Source: Arthrobacter sp. (GTDB lineage: Bacteria > Actinomycetota > Actinomycetes > Actinomycetales > Micrococcaceae). From it: a stretch of 17,667 nucleotides of DNA. The DNA lies in NCBI GenBank assembly GCA_018260285.1, contig JAGLBH010000004.1:1-17667 (forward strand), given 5' to 3'. The notes under the pieces are model-generated. The model saw only the letters and a list, made by a program, of their open reading frames with translations. It did no database searches and was not told where the DNA came from. Numbering within the stretch: the first letter of the stretch is position 1; the number at the start of each line of letters is the position of its first letter. This document shows positions 7,213 to 14,938 of the stretch, piece by piece. Both the position numbers and the translations under genes were made by a program.

Positions 7213-8760
7213 TTGACCACTTTCGAATCCGGAACCCCCGTCACTGCTGACGCTGAGAATGTCGACGGAGAGCTGACGGATCCGATCGACCGCATTCTGG
7301 CCGCCGGATCAGCCTCGAGGGGTTCAATCTTCTCCTCCGGCAGAGCCCAGGCTCTTGGCAGCATGGAGCGCGAGCACTCAGACGCCGACGGAGACCAGGA
7401 GGACCTGGCCGACCGTCGAGCGCTCCGCCGCGTCGCAGGGCTCTCCACCGAACTTGAGGATGTCACGGAGGTCGAGTACCGCCAGCTGCGCCTGGAGCGA
7501 GTCGTCCTCGCCGGCCTCTGGGTCACGGGAACGGCGGAGGACGCGGAGAACTCTCTCCGAGAGCTGGCCGCGCTCGCCGAAACGGCGGGGTCCGAAGTGC
7601 TCGACGGCGTCATCCAGCGCCGCCCCAAGCCGGACCCCAGCACGTTCTTGGGCTCGGGCAAGGCTGAGGAGCTCAAGGACATCGTGGCTGCCACGGGCGC
7701 TGACACCGTCATCGTCGACGCGGAGCTCTCTCCCTCCCAGAGGCGCGGCCTGGAAGACGTGGTCAAGGTCAAGGTCATCGACCGCACAGCGCTCATTCTC
7801 GACATCTTCGCCCAGCACGCCAAGTCCCGCGAGGGCAAGGCCCAGGTTGAGCTGGCGCAGCTCGAGTACCTCATCCCGCGCCTGCGCGGCTGGGGCGAGT
7901 CCCTCTCCCGCCAGGCCGGCGGCCGCGTCGGCGCTGCCGGCGGAGGCATCGGCGGCCGCGGACCGGGTGAGACGAAGATCGAGCTCGACCGCCGCAGGAT
8001 TCGCACCCGCATGGCCAAGCTCAAGCGGGAGATCGCCGGGATGAAGCCGGCTCGCGATGCCAAGCGGGCCAACCGGCGTCGGAACGAGGTTCCCGCCGTC
8101 GCGATCGCCGGGTACACGAACGCCGGGAAGTCCTCCCTGCTCAATCGCCTGACGCATGCGGGCGTGCTCGTGGAGAACGCGCTCTTCGCCACGCTGGACC
8201 CGACGGTCCGCCACACGCAGACCGCCGACGGCATCGGGTACACCCTCTCGGACACGGTCGGGTTCGTGCGGTCCCTCCCGACGCAGCTCGTCGAGGCCTT
8301 CCGCTCCACCCTGGAGGAGATCGCGGACTCGGACCTCATCCTCCATGTGGTGGACGTCTCGCACCCGGACCCGGAGGGCCAGATCTCGGCCGTGCGCCAG
8401 GTCCTCGCGGATGTCGACGCCCACAATCTCCCGGAGATCATCGTCCTCAACAAGGCCGACGCCGCAGACCCCTTCGTCATCGAGCGCCTCAGGCAGCGCG
8501 AGAAGAACAGCGTGGTCGTCTCCGCCCGCACCGGCGAGGGGATCGAGGAGCTCCTTGCGCTCATCTCTGAGTCCATACCCCGCCCGAACGTGACGATGGA
8601 CCTCCTCATCCCCTACTCCGATGGCAGCGCGCTCGCGCGGCTCCACGGGGAGGACGCGGAGATCCTCTCCCAGGAGCACGCTGAAGACGGGACCCACGTG
8701 CGGGTCAAGGTCCGTGAGGGCCTTGCCGCCGCGCTCAGCAAATACGCCGTCTCGCTGTAA
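7213..8760 (+). CDS. hflX: Ribosome-associated GTPase HflX
   Basis: HflX is a translational GTPase-superfamily protein that binds the large ribosomal subunit and splits or rescues stalled ribosomes under stress. The 515-residue protein has an actinobacterial acidic N-terminal extension of about 90 residues. The HflX-specific domain follows, with the family segment GSGKAEELKDIV and the Gly-rich linker GGRVGAAGGGIGGRGPGETKIE. The G domain shows G1 GYTNAGKS at 300-307, G3 DTVGF at 347-351 and G4 NKAD at 413-416. The start is TTG 7213, supported by AAGGA at 7203-7207, 5 bases away; no ATG or GTG nearby fits better. The helicase gene follows after 15 bases, so the two are probably one transcript. 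Confidence 0.95.
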   Translation: MTTFESGTPVTADAENVDGELTDPIDRILAAGSASRGSIFSSGRAQALGSMEREHSDADGDQEDLADRRALRRVAGLSTELEDVTEVEYRQLRLERVVLAGLWVTGTAEDAENSLRELAALAETAGSEVLDGVIQRRPKPDPSTFLGSGKAEELKDIVAATGADTVIVDAELSPSQRRGLEDVVKVKVIDRTALILDIFAQHAKSREGKAQVELAQLEYLIPRLRGWGESLSRQAGGRVGAAGGGIGGRGPGETKIELDRRRIRTRMAKLKREIAGMKPARDAKRANRRRNEVPAVAIAGYTNAGKSSLLNRLTHAGVLVENALFATLDPTVRHTQTADGIGYTLSDTVGFVRSLPTQLVEAFRSTLEEIADSDLILHVVDVSHPDPEGQISAVRQVLADVDAHNLPEIIVLNKADAADPFVIERLRQREKNSVVVSARTGEGIEELLALISESIPRPNVTMDLLIPYSDGSALARLHGEDAEILSQEHAEDGTHVRVKVREGLAAALSKYAVSL

Positions 8761-8775
8761 GGATCCCGCGACCCG

Positions 8776-10815
8776 ATGACCTCGCCTGAAGAACGCGCCC
8801 TCTCCCTGCTGCGCACTGCCGTCACGACGATGGGCGGCGCGCAGCGGGAGGGCCAGGAGAAGATGGCCGCCGCCGTGGCGAGAGCCCTGGCGGACAAGCG
8901 CCACCTTCTGGTCCAGGCGGGCACCGGAACGGGGAAGTCCCTCGGCTACCTCGTTCCCCTCATCTCCCATGCCCAGCGCGAAGAGCTGCCGATGGTCATC
9001 GCCACGGCGACTCTCGCTCTTCAGTCCCAGATCGTGCGGCGCGACGTTCCGCGGCTTCTGGAGGCGATCGGGCCCGAGCTGGGGCGAGACGTCGATGTCG
9101 CGCTCCTCAAGGGGCGCTCCAACTACCTCTGCGTCCACAAGCTGGAGGGCGGGTACCCGGAGGACGAGCAGGACGCTCTCTTCGACGACCCCGATCTCAC
9201 GGCGGCTCAGCACCCCGAGGGCCCTCGCGTCACGGGGATGAAGACCTTTGCCGCCGGCGGCAGCCGTTTGGGCGAGGAGGTCCAGCGGCTGCGCGCCTGG
9301 GCCGCGACGACCGAGACGGGTGACCGCGACGAGGTCATGCCCGGCGTCTCCAACCAGGCATGGCGCCAGGTCTCGGTGACGGCCCAGGAGTGCCTCGGCT
9401 CGCAGAAGTGCCCCATGGCGGACGCCTGCTTCAGCGAGCGCGCCCGCCAGGAGGCCGTCGAGGCGGACATCATCATCACGAACCACGCCCTCCTGGCCAT
9501 CGCCGCCTTCGAGGGCATCTCCGTGCTGCCGGACTACTCTGCGGTGGTCATCGACGAGGCGCACGAGCTCCAGGACCGGGTGACGACGGCCGTCACCGGC
9601 ACGCTCAACTCGGCCATGATCGTCGCAGCGGCCACCGCCGCCAGGCGTGCCGCCAAGATCGACGACGACGCGCTGCTCGGCGCCGCAGAAGCCCTGCAGA
9701 TCGAGCTCTCCCTGCTGGACGAGGGGCTCATGCCGAGAGGACTCTCGTCCTCGGCGGAGAACACCCTGGCCATGGTGCGAGATGCAGCGCGTGCCGCGAT
9801 CTCGGACCTCAAGCCCGCGCAGGGCGAAGAAGCGGACGCCCAGACCCAGATGGCGCGCTCGCGGGTTCAGGAGGTCTTCACGGCGGCTGAGCGGATGCTC
9901 AACACGAATGCCTCCGGGGAGATTCTCTGGGCCACCCGCCCCTCGGAGTTCACCCCCGGGCAGGGCTACTCGAAGGACCCAGCGGCAGCCGTCACGCTGA
10001 ACGTGGCCCCGGTCTCCGTGGCGATGAAGCTGCGGGACGGCCTGTTCGACGGGCATACCGTGGTCCTCACGAGCGCGACTCTCGCGGTGGGGGGACAGTT
10101 CGACGCCGTGGCGGGCGACCTGGGTCTTCAGGGCGCCGATGCGCCTGAATACACCCAGCTGGACGTCGGCTCGCCCTTCGACTACCCCAGGCAGGGGATT
10201 CTCTATACGCCGCGCCACCTTCCCAAGCCCTCAATGCACGCCTCCGAGGAGACGAGGCAGGAGCTCCTCCGCCTGCTCACAGCCTCGGGCGGAGCCGCTC
10301 TCGGGCTGTTCAGCTCGCGTCGTGCGGCCCAGGAGGCCGCGGAGTGGGTTCGGGAGCACGTCGACTTCGAGGTGCTGTGCCAGGGCGAGAGCTCGACGTC
10401 GGCCCTCATCGCGGAATTCGCCGAGACGGAGAGCACGTGCCTCTTCGGGACGATGACCCTGTGGCAGGGTGTTGACGTGCCCGGCAAGAACTGCCGACTG
10501 GTCGTCATCGACCGCATCCCGTTCCCGAGGCCGGACGACCCGCTGGCCACAGCCCGATCCCGGGCAATCACCCAAGCGGGTGGGAACGGGTTCATGCGAG
10601 TGGCCGCCTCAAGCGCGGCCATCAAGCTCGCGCAGGGCGTGGGACGGCTCATTCGCTCGACCGGGGACCGCGGCGTCGTCGCCGTCCTGGACCCCCGTCT
10701 GCGGACGGAGCGCTACGGATCCTTCCTCCTGGGCACCCTGCCTCCGCTGTGGCAGACGGAGAGCCTTGAGATCGTCGAGGGGGCGCTCACTCGCCTGCGC
10801 GAGCAGGGAGAGTAG
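8776..10815 (+). CDS. dinG: DinG/XPD-family ATP-dependent DNA helicase with Fe-S cluster
   Basis: This superfamily 2, XPD/Rad3-like 5'-3' DNA helicase has 679 residues. Walker A is AGTGTGKS at 48-55 and the DEAH box is at 260-263. Between them are four cysteines, C119, C206, C212 and C218 (pattern C...C-x5-C-x5-C), that fit the iron-sulfur cluster of DinG and XPD. Helicase domain 2 shows LTSATLA, the GVDVPGK segment and QGVGRLIRS (motif VI). DinG helicases unwind D-loops, R-loops and G-quadruplexes during repair. The start ATG 8776 uses AAGGAT (8759-8764), which overlaps the hflX stop. Downstream lexA is convergent across a 45-base gap. E. coli dinG is SOS-induced, but I see no SOS box before hflX or this gene. 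Confidence 0.93.
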   Translation: MTSPEERALSLLRTAVTTMGGAQREGQEKMAAAVARALADKRHLLVQAGTGTGKSLGYLVPLISHAQREELPMVIATATLALQSQIVRRDVPRLLEAIGPELGRDVDVALLKGRSNYLCVHKLEGGYPEDEQDALFDDPDLTAAQHPEGPRVTGMKTFAAGGSRLGEEVQRLRAWAATTETGDRDEVMPGVSNQAWRQVSVTAQECLGSQKCPMADACFSERARQEAVEADIIITNHALLAIAAFEGISVLPDYSAVVIDEAHELQDRVTTAVTGTLNSAMIVAAATAARRAAKIDDDALLGAAEALQIELSLLDEGLMPRGLSSSAENTLAMVRDAARAAISDLKPAQGEEADAQTQMARSRVQEVFTAAERMLNTNASGEILWATRPSEFTPGQGYSKDPAAAVTLNVAPVSVAMKLRDGLFDGHTVVLTSATLAVGGQFDAVAGDLGLQGADAPEYTQLDVGSPFDYPRQGILYTPRHLPKPSMHASEETRQELLRLLTASGGAALGLFSSRRAAQEAAEWVREHVDFEVLCQGESSTSALIAEFAETESTCLFGTMTLWQGVDVPGKNCRLVVIDRIPFPRPDDPLATARSRAITQAGGNGFMRVAASSAAIKLAQGVGRLIRSTGDRGVVAVLDPRLRTERYGSFLLGTLPPLWQTESLEIVEGALTRLREQGE

Positions 10816-10860
10816 CGCAGAGCATCCCGAGTCGGTCCCCGAGTACGGAGGCCCAGAGGA

Positions 10861-11577
10861 TCAGAGGGAGCGCATGACCGAGACGACTTTGCCCATGATG
10901 ACGGCGTGGTCGCCGAGAATGGGCTCGTATTGAGAGTTCTGGGGCAGAAGCCACGTGTGCCCGTCGCGCTGGCGGAAGGTCTTGACGGTCGCCTCGTCGT
11001 CAAGCAGGGCCGCAACGATGTCTCCGTTGACCGCAGACTGCTGGCGGCGGACGACGATCCAGTCTCCGTCGCAGATGGCCGCATCCACCATGGAGTCGCC
11101 TCGCACCTGGAGCATGAAGAGCTCCCCCTGACCGACGAGCTGGCGGGGCAGTGTGATGTGATCCTCGATGTTCTGGTCGGCGAGAATCGGCCCGCCGGCA
11201 GCGATGCGCCCGACGAGCGGAACGCTGACCGAGCCCGTCGAGTCTGACTGATCAGGCACGGGGGAGAGGCTGCTGACCCCTTCAGAGTCCTGTGCGCCCT
11301 CGGCGCCCCCTGGGGCGGCGTCCTGAGGCGTGGGGAGTGGACGAAGGACCTCGATCGAGCGAGGGCGGTTCTCCGGGCGCCGGAGGAATCCGAGATCAAC
11401 GAGCCGCTTGAGCTGATAGTTCACCGACGAGGTGGAGGTGAGGCCTGTGCTCTTGCCGATGTCCCGGAGCGAGGGGGCGAACCCGTTCTCCGCGTGGAAG
11501 TCCTGGACGCAGAGCATGATGGCACGCTGAGTGGGCGTCAGACCTGATCCGTCGTCCCCGATGTGCGTGCTCGTCAT
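10861..11577 (-). CDS. lexA: SOS repressor LexA
   Basis: LexA represses SOS genes and cleaves itself when stimulated by RecA filaments. In the 238-residue protein the winged helix-turn-helix occupies about residues 13-78 ([24 protein letters not shown]). A Pro/Gly/Ser-rich linker of about 40 residues follows, then the peptidase domain with cleavage site A127-G128 (GRIAAGGP), nucleophile S162 (RGDSM) and general base K199 (EATVKTF). All catalytic parts are present, so it should be functional. The start ATG at 11577 is supported by AAGGAG (complement of 11586-11591), 8 bases away. The promoter and SOS-like operator are described separately. It is divergent from the LysM gene. Confidence 0.98.
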   Translation of the reverse strand: MTSTHIGDDGSGLTPTQRAIMLCVQDFHAENGFAPSLRDIGKSTGLTSTSSVNYQLKRLVDLGFLRRPENRPRSIEVLRPLPTPQDAAPGGAEGAQDSEGVSSLSPVPDQSDSTGSVSVPLVGRIAAGGPILADQNIEDHITLPRQLVGQGELFMLQVRGDSMVDAAICDGDWIVVRRQQSAVNGDIVAALLDDEATVKTFRQRDGHTWLLPQNSQYEPILGDHAVIMGKVVSVMRSL

Positions 11578-11640
11578 GCGCGTGTCTCCTTAGAGTGTCC
11601 ACCCCACCGAGTTCTGTAGTACTCAGCAGCTTCTCCCTCC

Positions 11641-11669
11641 AGAGTACGGGGGAGAAGGAGCTGAATCAA
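11641..11669 (-). promoter_or_regulatory. Candidate lexA promoter
   Basis: On the minus strand, TTGATT (complement of 11664-11669) is followed after exactly 17 bases by TACTCT (complement of 11641-11646). Transcription would begin near 11634, giving a leader of about 57 bases. The -35 overlaps the SOS-like box at 11666-11681, consistent with autoregulation. Confidence 0.5.
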
Positions 11670-11681
11670 ACATATTTTCGA
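11666..11681. promoter_or_regulatory. Degenerate SOS box overlapping the lexA promoter
   Basis: TCAAACATATTTTCGA matches TCGAAC-N4-GTTCGA at 10 of 12 defined positions. It overlaps the candidate lexA -35, where autorepression by LexA would be expected. Confidence 0.55.
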
Positions 11682-11688
11682 AGAACGC

Positions 11689-11718
11689 TGGACAAGTCTC
11701 GAACATCAGTGCTAAAAC
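11689..11718 (+). promoter_or_regulatory. Candidate LysM-gene promoter
   Basis: TGGACA (11689-11694, 5 of 6 to TTGACA) is followed after 18 bases by TAAAAC (11713-11718, 4 of 6 to TATAAT). Transcription would start near 11725. One SOS-like box lies in the spacer and the perfect box begins right after the predicted start, so LexA would block this promoter from both sides. Confidence 0.45.
11699..11714. promoter_or_regulatory. Degenerate SOS box in the LysM promoter spacer
   Basis: TCGAACATCAGTGCTA has a perfect left half and a 4-of-6 right half (10 of 12). It is 28 bases centre-to-centre from the perfect box to its right and 33 from the degenerate box to its left. Confidence 0.5.
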
Positions 11719-11726
11719 TTAAGTGT

Positions 11727-11742
11727 TCGAACACATGTTCGA
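11727..11742. promoter_or_regulatory. Perfect SOS box between lexA and the LysM gene
   Basis: TCGAACACATGTTCGA matches the actinobacterial LexA consensus TCGAAC-N4-GTTCGA at all 12 defined positions, and its centre is also palindromic (ACATGT). It is 183 bases before the LysM start codon and 150 bases before the lexA start codon. Confidence 0.95.
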
Positions 11743-11924
11743 CTGTCACTCGAGTTCCTCACGAATGCTATCCCCCAGGGGAGGTCGGCTGATGAGGGCA
11801 CAGGGGCATCGGCACGGCGTTCGTCGTCTCGGCGGCTGTGGGGCAGAAACAGCGCCTCGCCAAGGGCTGTATTCACGCAGGCCTTCGGGGGCCGCCGGGG
11901 GCACTCAGGAAAAGGATTTCACTC

Positions 11925-12278
11925 ATGAGCACTCTCACTCCCTCACTCTTTGGCACACCTCTCCCGACTGGCTCGGGGGTACGGCTCACTCGCCGTGGGC
12001 GCCTCGTGCTCTTCGGCGTGCCTCTGCTCACACTCCTTCTCGCAGCTCTCATCTCCGTCGGGGCTGCGGTTTCATCGGCCGGAGCGGCGTCCAGCAAAGA
12101 GTCTGCCGTGAAAACCGTCACGGTCTTGCCAGGGGACTCCCTGTGGTCGGTGGCAGAGCGCGCCAACCCCGAGGTTGACACCCGTGAGGTGGTGGATGCG
12201 ATCGTGCGCGTCAACCAGCTGGAGGACAGCAGCCTCGTCTCGGGCCAGCAGCTGGACGTTCCCATCTTCGCCCGCTAG
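11925..12278 (+). CDS. Membrane-anchored LysM protein, candidate SOS-induced cell-division inhibitor
   Basis: This 117-residue protein has a short basic cytoplasmic N-terminus ending in RRGR, one membrane segment at about 27-52 (LVLFGVPLLTLLLAALISVGAAV), and one LysM domain at about 64-113 (KTVTVLPGDSLWSVAERA ... SGQQLDVP), which would bind peptidoglycan outside the membrane. ATG 11925 has AAAGGA at 11911-11916, 8 bases away. The divergent position beside lexA, the single-pass-plus-LysM layout and the perfect SOS box recall YneA (Bacillus) and ChiZ/Rv2719c (Mycobacterium), both LysM proteins next to lexA that delay division during SOS; DivS of Corynebacterium is a functional analogue. That role is inferred. 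No catalytic hydrolase domain is visible. Confidence 0.9.
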   Translation: MSTLTPSLFGTPLPTGSGVRLTRRGRLVLFGVPLLTLLLAALISVGAAVSSAGAASSKESAVKTVTVLPGDSLWSVAERANPEVDTREVVDAIVRVNQLEDSSLVSGQQLDVPIFAR

Positions 12279-12298
12279 GCCTGATGGGGGCAGAAGGC

Positions 12299-12304
12299 TA
12301 GGCT
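12299..12304 (+). promoter_or_regulatory. Candidate -10 box for leaderless hisC transcription
   Basis: TAGGCT ends 6 bases before the hisC GTG, as in leaderless actinobacterial genes. The only purine-rich stretch, GAAGG, touches the start codon and is too close to act as a Shine-Dalgarno sequence. The identical TAGGCTTGA occurs at the same spacing before dapF. The -35 region is unremarkable. Confidence 0.4.
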
Positions 12305-12310
12305 TGAAGG

Positions 12311-13471
12311 GTGAGCGAACGTTTGAAGGCCCTGGAGTCCTTGCCCCTGCGAGACAACCTGAGAGGCAAGGTTCCTTATGGAGCCCCCCAGGTCAGCGTT
12401 CCCTATGCGCTCAACGTCAACGAGAACACGCATCCGCTCCCGCCCTCAGTGGTCGAGGCGATTGTCGCACGTGTCACTGAGGCGGCTCACGGCCTCAACC
12501 GCTATCCAGACCGAGATGCCGTGCAGCTGCGTGCTGCACTCGCTTCGTATCTCACCGAACGGGCTGAGGTCGAGCTGTCGGAGGACGAAGTCTGGGCTGC
12601 CAATGGGTCCAATGAGATTCTGCAGCAGATTCTTCAGGCCTTCGGTGGCCCTGGCCGCACTCTGCTCTCCTTCGGCCCGACCTATTCCATGTACCCCCTC
12701 CTGGCGGCGGGCACTGACACGATCTTCGCATCGGGGGAGCGGGAAGCAGACTTCACGCTGACCGCTGAGAGCGTCACTCGTCAGATCACGCTCCACCAGC
12801 CGAACATTGTGTTCCTGGCCTCGCCGAACAACCCGACGGCCACGGCTCTGGATGCCGAGGTGATCGAAGCAGCCTACGCCGCAGGGGAGCAGTTCTCCTC
12901 CATGATCGTGGTGGATGAAGCCTACGCCGAGTTCGCCAGAGATCAGAGCGCCAGCGCTCTCGCACTGCTCTCAGGCAGACCGCGGCTCATTGTCACCCGA
13001 ACCATGAGCAAGGCCTTCGGCCTCGCCGGCGCGCGCCTGGGGTATCTTGCGGCCTCTCCGGCAGTCGTGGACGCGCTCCAGCTGGTGAGGCTGCCCTACC
13101 ACCTCTCCGCGGTCACGCAGGCCGTCGCCCTGGCCGCACTGGAGCACACAGACCTTCTGCTGGGCACTGTGGATGACATCCGAGGGCAGCGGGACCGGAT
13201 CGTCGCAGAGCTTGCGAAGCTGGGCTTCGGCGTCCATGCCTCTGACGCAAACTTTGTCTTCTTCGACGGAGTCCGGGATTCAGCCGCGCTCTTCCAGGCG
13301 CTTCTGGACCGGGGGATCCTCATCCGAGATGTCGGGATCCCGGGGACGCTGCGCGTCACAGCTGGAACCGCTGAAGAGACGGGTGCATTCCTCGATGCCA
13401 TGAGGGATCTCGCCCCGCAGCATCTGGCCGCGGCTCCGCAGGCTCACACACTGTCACTGCCCACCCTCTGA
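12311..13471 (+). CDS. hisC: Histidinol-phosphate aminotransferase HisC
   Basis: HisC is a PLP-dependent fold-type I aminotransferase that converts imidazole acetol phosphate and glutamate to histidinol phosphate and 2-oxoglutarate. The 386-residue protein shows [12 protein letters not shown] near residues 34-45, NRYPD at about 63-67, AANGSNE (cofactor phosphate region), [15 protein letters not shown] and the Schiff-base lysine K234 in [16 protein letters not shown]. The last 15 residues are variable. Translation probably starts at GTG 12311, where homologues begin; the only upstream AGAAGG (12292-12297) is 13 bases away, so a leaderless start is plausible. It is the first gene of the his operon and lies 32 bases after the LysM gene, so SOS read-through could reach it. 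Confidence 0.96.
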   Translation: MSERLKALESLPLRDNLRGKVPYGAPQVSVPYALNVNENTHPLPPSVVEAIVARVTEAAHGLNRYPDRDAVQLRAALASYLTERAEVELSEDEVWAANGSNEILQQILQAFGGPGRTLLSFGPTYSMYPLLAAGTDTIFASGEREADFTLTAESVTRQITLHQPNIVFLASPNNPTATALDAEVIEAAYAAGEQFSSMIVVDEAYAEFARDQSASALALLSGRPRLIVTRTMSKAFGLAGARLGYLAASPAVVDALQLVRLPYHLSAVTQAVALAALEHTDLLLGTVDDIRGQRDRIVAELAKLGFGVHASDANFVFFDGVRDSAALFQALLDRGILIRDVGIPGTLRVTAGTAEETGAFLDAMRDLAPQHLAAAPQAHTLSLPTL

Positions 13472-13485
13472 GGAATGAACCCCTG

Positions 13486-14118
13486 ATGACTGACGAAACG
13501 ACCGGCCGATCAACGGCACGCTCCCGCACTGCAGCCATTGAGCGCACGACCAGCGAGTCCAGCGTCGTGCTCACGCTTAACCTTGACGGAACGGGGACTT
13601 CCCACATCGACACGGGAGTCCCCTTCTACGACCACATGCTCACGGCCCTGTCCAAGCACTCGCTCATCGACCTGGAGGTGCGGGCGCAGGGCGACACCCA
13701 TATCGACGCCCACCACACGGTGGAAGATGTCGCCATCGTGCTGGGCGAGGCTCTGCGCGAGGCACTCGGGGACAAAGCAGGCATCGCCCGGTTCGGCCAT
13801 GCGCAGGTTCCGCTGGACGAGGCCCTGGCCAGTGCAGTCGTTGACATCTCCGGCCGGCCGTACCTGGTTCACACTGGAGAGCCCGCAGGGCAGGAGTACC
13901 ACCTGATCGGGGGACACTTCACCGGCTCGCTGACGCGGCACGTCTTTGAAGCCATCACGCTCCACGCTCACATCTGCCTGCACATGACTGTGCTCGGCGG
14001 GCGAGACCCGCACCATATCGTCGAAGCCCAGTTCAAGGCCTTTGCCCGGGCTCTTCGATCTGCCGTCGAGCCGGATCCCCGCGTGCAGGGCATCCCCTCC
14101 ACCAAGGGCGCGCTGTGA
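13486..14118 (+). CDS. hisB: Imidazoleglycerol-phosphate dehydratase HisB
   Basis: HisB dehydrates imidazole glycerol phosphate to imidazole acetol phosphate, the step just before HisC. This is the stand-alone dehydratase form without the N-terminal histidinol-phosphatase domain of E. coli. The 210 residues include the manganese-binding repeats DAHHTVED at about 74-81 and [18 protein letters not shown] in the C-terminal half, plus [20 protein letters not shown] 13486 has GAGGAA 10-12 bases upstream, and the gene begins 15 bases after the hisC stop. The stop overlaps the hisH start (GTGA). Confidence 0.97.
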   Translation: MTDETTGRSTARSRTAAIERTTSESSVVLTLNLDGTGTSHIDTGVPFYDHMLTALSKHSLIDLEVRAQGDTHIDAHHTVEDVAIVLGEALREALGDKAGIARFGHAQVPLDEALASAVVDISGRPYLVHTGEPAGQEYHLIGGHFTGSLTRHVFEAITLHAHICLHMTVLGGRDPHHIVEAQFKAFARALRSAVEPDPRVQGIPSTKGAL

Positions 14119-14750
14119 GCCGCACGACCGTCGCCGTCCTGGACTACGGCTCCGGCAATGTGCGCTCTGCGGTGAGGGCGCTCAAGCACATCGGTGCAGA
14201 GGTGACCCTGACTCGTGACTACGACGAGGTGCAGAACGCAGGCGGGCTTCTTGTTCCCGGCGTCGGCGCCTTCGCGGCTGTGATGGACCAGCTGACAGCG
14301 GCCCAGGCGCCGAGGATGATCGGGCGCAGGATCGCCGGAGGCCGCCCGGTTCTGGGAATCTGCGTGGGCATGCAGGTCATGTTCGAGCGGGGTGTGGAGC
14401 ACGGGCGGGAGGCCGAGGGGCTCGGGGAATGGCCGGGCACGGTTGAGCGCCTCAAGGCCGATGTCGTTCCGCATATGGGGTGGAACACAGTGACTCCGCC
14501 TGCTGACTCACAGCTGTTCCGGGGCCTGGAGGACGAGCGCTTCTACTTCGTCCATTCCTACGGCGTCCAGTCCTGGGAGTTCGACGTCACCCAGCCGCTC
14601 ATGAAGCCTCCCTCCGTGACATGGGCAGAGCACGGATCGCCCTTCATCGCGGCGGTGGAGAACGGACCGCTGAGCGCCACCCAGTTTCATCCCGAGAAGT
14701 CAGCGGATGCGGGGCTCCAGCTCCTCGCGAACTGGCTGGAGACCTGCTGA
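14115..14750 (+). CDS. hisH: Imidazole glycerol phosphate synthase, glutaminase subunit HisH
   Basis: HisH releases ammonia from glutamine and channels it to HisF for ring closure to imidazole glycerol phosphate. The 211-residue protein has the class I glutamine amidotransferase triad: C83 in LGICVGMQ, H192 and E194 in [10 protein letters not shown]. The oxyanion-strand PGVGAF at 48-53 and DYGSGNVRS at 10-18 are also present. The GTG start overlaps the hisB stop by 4 bases. The partner hisF is not in the window, although in many genomes it follows hisA; here an SseB gene occupies that place. The stop shares one base with the next gene (TGATG). Confidence 0.97.
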   Translation: MSRTTVAVLDYGSGNVRSAVRALKHIGAEVTLTRDYDEVQNAGGLLVPGVGAFAAVMDQLTAAQAPRMIGRRIAGGRPVLGICVGMQVMFERGVEHGREAEGLGEWPGTVERLKADVVPHMGWNTVTPPADSQLFRGLEDERFYFVHSYGVQSWEFDVTQPLMKPPSVTWAEHGSPFIAAVENGPLSATQFHPEKSADAGLQLLANWLETC

Positions 14751-14908
14751 TGGGCCAGTACACGCCTGTGCTCCTCATGGGGCTCGCCGGTGTGCTGTTC
14801 GGGGGCGCCTACTCTCTCCGCGCTCAGGGCCTTCCCCGGAAAGCCTGGATCTCCCTTGCTGTGCTGGCAGTCATGGCTCTCATCGCCGCCTACCTCACTA
14901 CTTTTTAG
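14750..14908 (+). CDS. 52-residue two-helix membrane protein within the his operon
   Basis: This small hydrophobic protein is placed between hisH and hisA. Two membrane segments are evident, about residues 5-23 (TPVLLMGLAGVLFGGAYSL) and 33-50 (WISLAVLAVMALIAAYLT), joined by a short basic loop (RAQGLPRK), which suggests that both ends face outward and the loop is cytoplasmic. The ATG lies in TGATG with the hisH stop, a classic translational re-initiation arrangement, and hisA starts 30 bases after it. I recognise no family and there is no signal for a histidine-pathway role. I recall short membrane proteins at this place in related actinobacterial operons, but cannot verify that they are homologous. 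Confidence 0.75.
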   Translation: MGQYTPVLLMGLAGVLFGGAYSLRAQGLPRKAWISLAVLAVMALIAAYLTTF

Positions 14909-14938
14909 ACACCGTTCTTGACGACAGGAAATCGCATC

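Larger units (their letters stand above)
11578..11924. other. 347-base lexA/LysM intergenic control region
   Basis: This is the only gap longer than 300 bases. From left to right it holds the lexA Shine-Dalgarno sequence (11586-11591), a candidate lexA promoter on the minus strand (11641-11669), three LexA-box matches (11666-11681, 11699-11714 and 11727-11742), and a candidate LysM promoter (11689-11718). A leader of about 200 bases for the LysM gene follows. The leader contains ATG 11792 behind a strong AGGGGAGG (11777-11784), opening a frame to 12178 that overlaps the LysM start, and a small GGCC-ttcggg-GGCC hairpin at 11880-11893. The stretch around 11661-11770 is visibly more AT-rich than its surroundings. 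Confidence 0.8.

Noticed and set aside
7378..10218. A 946-codon open frame on the minus strand
   Set aside because: It lies antisense to hflX and the DinG-like helicase, both with complete motifs. Long antisense frames are common in high-GC genes, and the predicted protein has no recognisable domain.
12279..12310. T-box or attenuator before hisC
   Set aside because: Only 32 bases separate the LysM stop and hisC, too short for such an element, and no histidine-codon-rich leader frame is visible.
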